From NCBI GenBank assembly GCA_045644605.1, contig JAZRHB010000078.1, forward strand, positions 1 through 5,719: a stretch of 5,719 nt of DNA, given 5' to 3'. A program made the translations under genes and the position numbers. Source of the stretch: RGIG4103 sp045644605. GTDB taxonomy: Bacteria > Bacillota > Clostridia > RUG12999. This document shows positions 1 through 4,894 of the stretch, one piece after another. Positions within the stretch are counted from its first letter, which is position 1. The number at the start of each line of letters is the position of its first letter. The notes below the pieces were generated by a model. That model had not been told where the DNA came from. It searched no databases and saw only the letters and a list, made by a program, of their open reading frames with translations.

Positions 1-1
1 G

Positions 2-265
2 GGAATGTATATTTCCTTTGCCGGTCCCGTAACATATAAAAATTCTGTTAATTTAAAAGAAGTTGCAGCAAGCATTCCAATGGATAAAATCCTTATAGAA
101 ACGGACAGTCCGTACCTTCCGCCCGGGGCCTACAGAGGACAAAGAAACACATCCGCAAATGTCGGACTTGTGGCAGAGGAAATTGCCCATCTTCGGGGAA
201 TGAAAACGGAAGAAGTTGCAAAAGCTACTTTGGAAAACGCAAAAAGACTTTTTAAAATCGGGTGA
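2..265 (+). CDS. tatD: TatD family metal-dependent hydrolase, C-terminal 87 residues (5' end outside window)
   Basis: The reading frame is open from the left edge, so the ATG at position 5 is an internal Met and not the start. The visible part is about one third of a usual ~255-aa TatD protein. Seen: the Y-I-S-F-A-G-P-V-T strand, then the hallmark ETDSPYLPP block with its conserved metal-site Asp, followed by RGQRNTSANV and a C-terminal helix ending in the family-typical N-A-K-R-L-F. TatD proteins are TIM-barrel amidohydrolase-superfamily enzymes with two divalent metals; characterised members are cytoplasmic 3'-5' DNases. The metal-binding His residues of the N-terminal HxH motif lie outside the window. 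The stop is five bases before the ATG of the radical SAM gene, so the two are almost certainly co-transcribed. Family assignment is firm; the physiological substrate is not shown by the sequence. Confidence 0.93.
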   Translation, partial: GMYISFAGPVTYKNSVNLKEVAASIPMDKILIETDSPYLPPGAYRGQRNTSANVGLVAEEIAHLRGMKTEEVAKATLENAKRLFKIG

Positions 266-270
266 TACAA

Positions 271-870
271 ATGGATAACACAATTCTTTATGAATACGGC
301 GGCGGTCTTTATATAAACCTGACCAATGCCTGCACAAATAAATGTAAATTCTGTATAAGAGATTTTTCGGGCATACAGGGATACGACCTTTGGCTTAATC
401 ATAACCCGTCTGCCGATGAGGTTATTGATGAGCTTAAAAAGACAGACCTTTCCAAATATGACGAGGTTGTTTACTGCGGCTACGGCGAGCCGATGATAAG
501 ACTTGATGAGCTTATCAGGAGTGCAGATTACATCAAAAGTGTGTCGGACCTTAAAATCCGTCTTAACACAAACGGTCAGGCAAATCTGATACATAAAAGA
601 GATGTAACGCCTGAGCTTGCCGGCAGAGTTGATATTATTTCAATAAGCCTTAACGGAAAGGATGAGGCACAGTATAACGATATATGCCTTCCAGAAATAG
701 ACGGTGCATATGAGGCTATGCTTGACTTTACAAAAAAGGTAAAAGCATACGTGCCGAAGGTTATTATGAGCGTTGTTGATACTTATATAAACGGTGACGA
801 TATAGAAGCTTGCAGCAAAATTGCCGAAAAGATTGGCGCCGAATTCCGTGTAAGGAAATTCGAGGGATAA
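271..870 (+). CDS. TatD-associated radical SAM protein (tatD-linked rSAM type), 199 aa
   Basis: A small radical SAM enzyme of unknown substrate. Seen: Cys21, Cys25 and Cys28 in CTNKCKFC (CX3CX2C), which should bind the 4Fe-4S cluster; the SAM-binding YCGYGEP motif at about residues 68-74; an RLNTNG strand at 97-102; and an I-S-I-S-L-N strand at 123-128. The protein ends at 199 aa with no SPASM or other auxiliary-cluster domain and no extra Cys cluster, so it is close to a minimal partial-barrel rSAM. Length, motif and position directly after tatD match the family known as TatD-linked radical SAM proteins (TIGR04038, recalled and not searched). Start choice: ATG at 271 has a GGGTG Shine-Dalgarno-like stretch (260-264) at good spacing; GTG at 262 would overlap the tatD stop and add three residues. 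No terminator is visible after its stop, so some read-through into the aldolase gene is possible. Confidence 0.88.
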   Translation: MDNTILYEYGGGLYINLTNACTNKCKFCIRDFSGIQGYDLWLNHNPSADEVIDELKKTDLSKYDEVVYCGYGEPMIRLDELIRSADYIKSVSDLKIRLNTNGQANLIHKRDVTPELAGRVDIISISLNGKDEAQYNDICLPEIDGAYEAMLDFTKKVKAYVPKVIMSVVDTYINGDDIEACSKIAEKIGAEFRVRKFEG

Positions 871-886
871 AATTTGTAAAAATTAC

Positions 887-915
887 TTGATTTTAGGTGC
901 TATAAATGGTACAAT
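887..915 (+). promoter_or_regulatory. Predicted sigma-A-type promoter of the aldolase gene
   Basis: A -35 box TTGATT (887-892) and a -10 box TACAAT (910-915) are separated by 17 bases. The -10 is preceded by TGG, giving an extended -10 (TGn). Transcription should begin near 921-923, leaving a leader of about 35 bases that contains the ribosome binding site. Fit to the housekeeping vegetative consensus is very good, in keeping with a glycolytic gene. Predicted by eye only. Confidence 0.72.
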
Positions 916-940
916 ATACTTAATGTATAAAAATAAATTT

Positions 941-950
941 AAGGGAGAGA
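941..950 (+). promoter_or_regulatory. Ribosome binding site of the aldolase gene
   Basis: AAGGGAGAGA, with GGGAG at 943-947, lies 9 bases before the ATG at 957. It fixes that ATG as the start; no other in-frame start nearby has a comparable site. Confidence 0.75.
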
Positions 951-956
951 TAAAAA

Positions 957-1886
957 ATGCCGTTGGTTACATCAAAGGAAATGTTCAAAAAGGCATACGA
1001 AGGCGGTTACGCTATCGGCGCATTCAATGTTAATAACATGGAAATCGTGCAGGGTATTACTGAAGCAGCAAAGGAAGTTAATTCTCCTATCATTCTTCAG
1101 GTATCTGCAGGTGCCAGAAAATATGCTAAACACACTTATTTAATGAAACTTGTTGAAGCAGCTATTGAAGATACTGATCTTCCTATTTGCTTACATCTTG
1201 ACCATGGTGACGGATTTGATATCTGTAAATCATGTATTGACGGTGGTTTCACATCCGTTATGATTGACGGTTCAAAATATTCTTTTGAAGAAAATATTGA
1301 ACTTACAAAAAAAGTTGTTGACTACGCTCACGAAAGAGGAGTTGTGGTTGAAGGTGAACTTGGTAAACTTGCAGGTATTGAAGATGACGTTAACGTTGCT
1401 GATGAAGATGCTCAGTTCACAAGACCGGAAGAAGTTGAAGAATTCGTATCACGTACAGGAGTTGACTCACTTGCGATTGCAATCGGTACAAGCCACGGTG
1501 CGTTCAAATTCAAAGGCGAACCAAGACTTCGTTTTGATATTCTTGAAGAAATCTCAAAAAGACTTCCGAACTTCCCGATCGTTCTTCACGGTGCATCTTC
1601 CGTTATTCCGGAATATGTAGATATGATTAATCAGTTCGGCGGAGATATGCCGGGTGCACAGGGCGTTCCTGAAGATATGCTCCGCAAAGCAGCTTCTATG
1701 GCTGTATGTAAAATCAACATCGACTCTGGCCTTCGTCTTGCAATGACAGCTTCAGTAAGAAAACACCTTGCTGAAAATCCGTCGCATTTCGACCCGCGTC
1801 AGTACCTTACAGATGCAAGAACAAACATCAAAGAACTTGTTAAACACAAAATTGTTAACGTTCTTGGAAGTAACGACACTATCTGA
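957..1886 (+). CDS. fba: Class II fructose-1,6-bisphosphate aldolase, 309 aa, complete
   Basis: Zn-dependent cytoplasmic enzyme that reversibly splits fructose 1,6-bisphosphate into dihydroxyacetone phosphate and glyceraldehyde 3-phosphate in glycolysis and gluconeogenesis. Seen in order: N-terminal YAIGAFNVNN (residues 18-27); L-H-L-D-H-G-D-G at 79-86 with catalytic Asp82 and zinc ligand His83; Glu134 in VVEGELG; GTSHGAFKF with zinc ligand His180; LHGASS with zinc ligand His211; and the phosphate/substrate-binding NIDSGLR at 254-260. Length is normal for class II aldolases of this type. A closely related tagatose-bisphosphate or ketose-bisphosphate aldolase is the alternative, but the full set of motifs, the solo locus with its own strong promoter and terminator, and the smooth, highly expressed-looking codon use favour a housekeeping Fba. 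Single-gene transcription unit, convergent with the spoIID-like gene. Confidence 0.95.
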   Translation: MPLVTSKEMFKKAYEGGYAIGAFNVNNMEIVQGITEAAKEVNSPIILQVSAGARKYAKHTYLMKLVEAAIEDTDLPICLHLDHGDGFDICKSCIDGGFTSVMIDGSKYSFEENIELTKKVVDYAHERGVVVEGELGKLAGIEDDVNVADEDAQFTRPEEVEEFVSRTGVDSLAIAIGTSHGAFKFKGEPRLRFDILEEISKRLPNFPIVLHGASSVIPEYVDMINQFGGDMPGAQGVPEDMLRKAASMAVCKINIDSGLRLAMTASVRKHLAENPSHFDPRQYLTDARTNIKELVKHKIVNVLGSNDTI

Positions 1887-1896
1887 TAAAAATTAA

Positions 1897-1924
1897 AAGA
1901 ACTGCGGATACGCAGTTCTTTTTT
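1897..1924 (+). terminator. Rho-independent terminator after fba, probably bidirectional
   Basis: AAGAACTGCG (1897-1906) pairs perfectly with CGCAGTTCTT (1911-1920) around a GATA loop, giving a 10-bp stem followed by a T run to 1924. The A-rich flank before the stem (1891-1898) gives a U-rich tail on the other strand, so the same hairpin can also stop the convergent spoIID-like transcript, whose stop codon is only about 24 bases away. Confidence 0.93.
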
Positions 1925-1947
1925 CATAACAGGCGATAAGAAATTGA

Positions 1948-2922
1948 CTAAATTTTACGAAAACTTATACCGCTATAATAAATTTTTAAAATATCTTTGT
2001 AGTTTTTTCCTTCTTCGGCATAATATTTGGCGCCCCACTGGCTCATTCCAACACCGTGCCCATAGCCCTTTACATTAAAGGTAAATGTGCCATCGGCATA
2101 ATAAAGGGTATAATTGTGCGACCGAAGTGAAAACAAACTTCTTATTTCGGTGCCTTTAAAAACGGCGCCGCCAATATTACAATTCATAACCGCTCCGCCT
2201 TCGGAGCGGTTTTCGTTTTTATACCAGTTTTTTGGTGAGGCACTTAAATCCGCGCCTTTTCCGGAAGAAAGGATAATGTTTTTAAATTCTTCTTTTGAAA
2301 AGGAAACAGTAGAGGAATACCCCGGTGCATTGGAATCATACGGACTTTCGGCAGATTTAAGATACGGCACGTTTCCGCCCCAAACATCCGCCGCGTTTTC
2401 GGTTTTTCCGGAAGATATGGCATAAAAAACGGCGGTTATTGGCTCACCGTCATACGTCATAATTTCGCCGGATGTATCATTAACGGCAGAAACAATTTTG
2501 TTCCAGTTGGAAAGGGCGGCTTCCTTGTCCCATTTTTCCATACGCTCCTCTTTGGATAACCAGGCATTACAATGAGCGGAAGATGTGCATACCATTGCAC
2601 CCTTGTGCTCATCAGAAGGGACGGAGTTTTCGCACCGCTTTACAATATATGTACGTGCGGCAACCGCCTGCGCTTTTAATGCTTCATACGGGAAAGATGC
2701 AGGCATTTCAGCCGAAATAACACCGCATAAATATTCTTCTAAATCCATTTCCATAACCTTATCTGTTCCGGCATTATAAACTGTAATTGTTTTAAGCGAA
2801 AGCTTTGGTTTATATTCCGTAATACTCGTAAATATTTCAATATTTCCTACCGAAATTACCATAACAGGAATAAGAAAAACAAGCAAAATACAAATTATGT
2901 GGCAAATCAGATACATTTTCAT
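1948..2922 (-). CDS. spoIID: SpoIID-type sporulation lytic transglycosylase, 324 aa, complete
   Basis: Membrane-anchored enzyme that in model sporeformers cleaves glycan strands during engulfment, working with SpoIIP and SpoIIM. Seen: one N-terminal hydrophobic anchor at about residues 4-26 with a very short cytoplasmic tail; the SpoIID/LytB core from E-E-Y-L-C-G-V-I-S-A-E-M-P (62-74), whose Glu72 aligns with the known catalytic Glu, then EALKAQAVAARTY (80-92); His106, Cys112 and Cys118 in a spaced set resembling the zinc site described for clostridial SpoIID; AISSGKTENAADVWGG (168-183); and the C-terminal KGYGHGVGMSQWGA (285-298). Start ATG at 2920-2922 has a GGAG site 7 bases upstream. It lies alone on its strand, divergent from the SipL-like gene, not in the classical spoIIQ/spoIIID neighbourhood. 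An alternative is a sporulation-independent SpoIID/LytB-domain paralogue, but size, zinc ligands and neighbour favour true SpoIID. Confidence 0.9.
   Translation of the reverse strand: MKMYLICHIICILLVFLIPVMVISVGNIEIFTSITEYKPKLSLKTITVYNAGTDKVMEMDLEEYLCGVISAEMPASFPYEALKAQAVAARTYIVKRCENSVPSDEHKGAMVCTSSAHCNAWLSKEERMEKWDKEAALSNWNKIVSAVNDTSGEIMTYDGEPITAVFYAISSGKTENAADVWGGNVPYLKSAESPYDSNAPGYSSTVSFSKEEFKNIILSSGKGADLSASPKNWYKNENRSEGGAVMNCNIGGAVFKGTEIRSLFSLRSHNYTLYYADGTFTFNVKGYGHGVGMSQWGAKYYAEEGKNYKDILKIYYSGISFRKI
2188..2220 (+). terminator. Terminator-shaped hairpin inside spoIID, antisense orientation
   Basis: AACCGCTCCG (2188-2197) pairs perfectly with CGGAGCGGTT (2202-2211) around a CCTT loop: a GC-rich 10-bp stem. 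It is followed on the plus strand by a T-rich tail to 2220 (interrupted by CG at 2214-2215). In the spoIID frame it encodes residues N-R-S-E-G-G-A-V near 238-245. The U-rich tail is on the strand opposite to spoIID, so it would terminate antisense transcripts, for example read-through from fba, and not spoIID itself. It could instead be a coding coincidence. Confidence 0.45.
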
Positions 2923-2948
2923 TTTTTATCTCCAAAGGTTTTTATATA

Positions 2949-2978
2949 TGTATATGTAATAGCGTGCCCGCTTTATTC
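2949..2978 (-). promoter_or_regulatory. Possible sigma-E-type promoter of spoIID
   Basis: Read on the minus strand, GAATAAA (2978-2972) is followed after 15 bases by CATATACA (2956-2949). This is near the mother-cell sigma-E pattern (a -35 with an ATA core, about 14-16 bases, a -10 beginning CATA), with roughly five of eight -10 positions matched. The start would fall near 2941, leaving a leader of about 19 bases with the GGAG site at 2930-2933. spoIID is a sigma-E gene in known sporeformers, which makes the match more credible. The region is AT-rich, so chance similarity is real. Confidence 0.4.
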
Positions 2979-2993
2979 TGCATATTATATAAA

Positions 2994-3001
2994 GGGAGGA
3001 G
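2994..3001 (+). promoter_or_regulatory. Strong ribosome binding site for the small membrane ORF
   Basis: GGGAGGAG is one of the strongest Shine-Dalgarno matches in the window. Counting from its GGAGG core (2995-2999), it lies 8 bases before the GTG at 3008 and 5 before the GTG at 3005. No listed longer gene begins within reach of it, which is the main reason to take the short ORF as real. Confidence 0.6.
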
Positions 3002-3007
3002 ATTGTG

Positions 3008-3160
3008 GTGTATCTGTTTTTGCTGATGAAGTTAATGGTTGTTACTTTTTTTATATACTGGATTATAATAAAGCTTGCATATATTGAAAATCTTCGGCAT
3101 ATCTTTTTAACAAGAGATAAAAAGGCGGAGGTATTAAAATATGGACATGAAAAAAAGTGA
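3008..3160 (+). CDS. Small hydrophobic membrane protein of unknown function, 50 aa, upstream of and overlapping sipL
   Basis: Not recognised as any named family. The ORF starts with tandem GTG codons (3005 and 3008; the second is preferred from ribosome binding site spacing) and stops at TGA 3158-3160. Residues 2-26 are a continuous hydrophobic stretch (YLFLLMKLMVVTFFIYWIII and following) long enough for one membrane helix, with Lys8 and Lys22 near its ends. Residues 27-50 form a strongly charged tail rich in Lys, Arg and Glu ending HEKK. The stop lies 20 bases inside the SipL-like gene, so translation of the two is probably coupled, and both would be on one transcript. A role in sporulation, for instance at the mother-cell or forespore membrane next to SipL, is inference from position only. 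It could also be a chance frame in T-rich leader DNA; the strong ribosome binding site and the fit to the gap argue against this. Confidence 0.52.
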   Translation: MYLFLLMKLMVVTFFIYWIIIKLAYIENLRHIFLTRDKKAEVLKYGHEKK

Positions 3161-4676
3161 TATAGTTATTAACAAAACAGCAGTAGAAACAGGTTCATCC
3201 GTTGTTGTTGAATGTGACATTATTGTTCCGGATGTAAAACCTGATTTGCTGAAAATTCTGCAGACGGATGCGGTTGTGGCATTAAACAAAAAAGAGGTAA
3301 CAGACGGGGGATATAGCGTAGGCGGCAGGGTTGATTTTACGGTTTTATATGTTCCCGAAAGTGCAAAAGGAGTGTGCGCGCTTGCAGCCTCGGCAGATTT
3401 TACGGACAGTGAAAACCATCCTCTTGCGAAAAACGGAATGTTTATGGATGTAGCTGCAGATATTGAGCATCTTGAATTTAATCTTATCAACAGTCGGAAA
3501 ATCAATATCAAGGCTGTTGTGGGGATAGATGCACATATTATGGAGAAACTGCCACTTGGTGTTCCTACGGAAGTGGAAGGCGAGGGTATTATGATGAAAA
3601 AAGAAAAAATGTGTGGGTTAAAGCGGGTGTTGCAGAAAAATGATGAAATAAAGCTTACGGATGAGCTTGCAATCCCGCAGGGAAAACCTACAATTGAAAC
3701 ACTTCTTAAATCCGATGTAGCACTTCGGAACAAAGATGTTAAGGTTATTGCGGGGAAAATTGTTGCAAAAGGCGAGCTTTCCATTTGCAGTTTATATATT
3801 TCCGAAGGTGACGGAATGGCAACGTTTGTGGAAAACTGTCTGCCGTTTACGGAAATAATTGATGCGCAGGGCATCTCGGAAGATAATTATAACAATATTG
3901 ATTTTAAGGTATTAAAAAGTACTGTGAATGCAATTCCCGATGCGGACGGCGATTTGCGCACCCTTGATTGCGACATAAAATTAGGTGTCAGTATATCATC
4001 TGATGAAATAATTTCGGTGGATGTAATTTCGGATGTGTATTCCACATCAAAAAAGCTGAATATAAACAGTAAAAATATCGAGCTTGATTCGTTAACGAGC
4101 AATATTGATGTAACGTATACAATTAAAGAAAATGTAATGCCGGAAGATGGAATTCCGCCGATAAGTCATATATATAATGTGGTTGCAAAACCATATATTT
4201 CATCTGCGGAAGCGCAGGACGGCAAAATTATGCTTGAGGGTATTATTGATACATATATTCTTTATATATCGCCGAAAGAAGACAGTCCGGTTTATAATTT
4301 CAAAGCGGAAGTGCCGTTTTCGATTGACCTTGATGCGCCGGGCGCATCAACAGGCGATAAGGTGCGTGCAAATATTACAGTAAATCATATCAGTTATAAC
4401 ATTAATGCCGCAGGCGAAATTGAACTTCGTATGGTGCTTATGGTAAATGCGGCGACATTCGGCAAAAATACGGTTAATGTAATATCCGATATTACAGAAG
4501 AAGATTTTGATGGTGTAGAAAGTCCGTCCATTGTGCTTTATTTCATACAAAAAGGAGATACGCTGTGGGATATTGCAAAACGGTATCATACAAAGGAGGA
4601 GTATATCCGCAAGCTTAATAATTTAGAAGGTGACAATCTTACGGAAGGTATGCAGATACTTATTCCAAAAGCCTGA
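3141..4676 (+). CDS. sipL: SipL-like SPOCS (DUF3794) / LysM spore morphogenesis protein, 511 aa, complete
   Basis: In Clostridioides difficile, SipL is a mother-cell protein of about this length that binds the coat ATPase SpoIVA through its C-terminal LysM domain and is needed to localise coat around the forespore. Seen here: no signal peptide or membrane helix, consistent with a cytosolic protein; three beta-rich SPOCS-type repeats at roughly 10-140, 170-290 and 325-440, with recurring V-x-G-x-I/V and F-T-V-L-Y / Y-I-L-Y-I strands; and a LysM domain at about 466-509 with Y-F-I-Q-K-G-D-T-L-W-D-I-A and a final G-M-Q-I-L-I-P. Start ATG at 3141 follows a GGAGG site (3127-3131) by 9 bases; the ATG at 3147 is too far from it. 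The architecture matches SipL from end to end, but other DUF3794/LysM proteins exist in Clostridia and no spoIVA is in the window, so orthology is likely rather than proved. Confidence 0.86.
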   Translation: MDMKKSDIVINKTAVETGSSVVVECDIIVPDVKPDLLKILQTDAVVALNKKEVTDGGYSVGGRVDFTVLYVPESAKGVCALAASADFTDSENHPLAKNGMFMDVAADIEHLEFNLINSRKINIKAVVGIDAHIMEKLPLGVPTEVEGEGIMMKKEKMCGLKRVLQKNDEIKLTDELAIPQGKPTIETLLKSDVALRNKDVKVIAGKIVAKGELSICSLYISEGDGMATFVENCLPFTEIIDAQGISEDNYNNIDFKVLKSTVNAIPDADGDLRTLDCDIKLGVSISSDEIISVDVISDVYSTSKKLNINSKNIELDSLTSNIDVTYTIKENVMPEDGIPPISHIYNVVAKPYISSAEAQDGKIMLEGIIDTYILYISPKEDSPVYNFKAEVPFSIDLDAPGASTGDKVRANITVNHISYNINAAGEIELRMVLMVNAATFGKNTVNVISDITEEDFDGVESPSIVLYFIQKGDTLWDIAKRYHTKEEYIRKLNNLEGDNLTEGMQILIPKA

Positions 4677-4689
4677 AAGGCAAGAGAAA

Positions 4690-4758
4690 ATGATGCAGAA
4701 TGAACAAACCGAAGGCGTATGTGGTTACGCCGAGAGGAGAGGGTTGTTTATAGCATAA
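4690..4758 (+). other. Candidate structured 3' RNA element or 22-codon ORF after sipL
   Basis: Two readings of the same stretch. As RNA: GGCGTA (4714-4719) pairs with TACGCC (4726-4731) around a TGTGGT loop, and an outer helix of AACAAACC (4703-4710) with GGTTGTT (4742-4748) can form with one bulged A. This leaves an asymmetric purine-rich internal loop (GAA against GAGAGGAGAG). As protein: ATG 4690 opens a 22-codon frame (MMQNEQTEGVCGYAERRGLF plus two residues) ending TAA 4756-4758, with only a weak GAAAGG site upstream. Neither matches a family I recognise. It lies between the sipL stop and its terminator, so it would be part of the sipL transcript. Confidence 0.3.
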
Positions 4759-4770
4759 AGACAGAGAGAA

Positions 4771-4816
4771 AAAGACACTTCACACAGTTTTCGAGTGGGA
4801 AGTGTCTTCCTTTTTT
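4771..4816 (+). terminator. Rho-independent terminator of the sipL transcript
   Basis: AAGACACTTC (4772-4781) pairs perfectly with GAAGTGTCTT (4799-4808). Past one A-G mismatch, CAC/GTG adds three more pairs, leaving a 9-base loop. A run of six T follows at 4811-4816 after CC. The A-rich flank before the stem gives a U-rich tail on the other strand as well, so it may also stop the convergent trkH transcript. Confidence 0.92.
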
Positions 4817-4894
4817 AAAAGTGTATATTTGTAAACAATTTTAGAAAAATAATTATTATTGTCTTTATGCGGTCTGCGCATTTTTATTTTGGCT
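4817..4894. other. AT-rich convergent spacer, nothing coding seen
   Basis: This spacer between the sipL terminator and the trkH stop holds one short hairpin, ATGCG/CGCAT (4867-4871 with 4877-4881), followed on the plus strand by a T-rich run. It could be a weak back-up terminator for plus-strand read-through. No convincing ORF or promoter was seen. Confidence 0.5.

Noticed and set aside
130..594. 154-aa minus-strand frame across tatD and the radical SAM gene
   Set aside because: It is antisense to two well-supported genes and has no recognisable motif.
871..886. Terminator between the radical SAM gene and fba
   Set aside because: The bases are AT-rich but hold no hairpin with a stem of useful length before the fba promoter.
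2981..2988. CATATTAT as a sigma-E -10 box for the sipL unit
   Set aside because: The implied start near 2995 would fall within the ribosome binding site of the small ORF, and no -35 is found at proper spacing.
2899..3087. 62-aa plus-strand frame starting within spoIID
   Set aside because: Its start has no ribosome binding site, it begins antisense inside spoIID, and it overlaps in another frame the better supported GTG-started small membrane ORF.
3134..3874. 246-aa minus-strand frame opposite sipL
   Set aside because: Composition is Ser/Ile/Phe-rich without any domain; it is the antisense shadow of the SPOCS-coding region and has no ribosome binding site or promoter.
4703..4758. Possible riboswitch (c-di-GMP type) or group II intron remnant
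   Set aside because: The AAACC and GAGAGG strings are suggestive, but the c-di-GMP core and the intron domain V AGC triad with its GAAA loop are absent, and there is no intron ORF.
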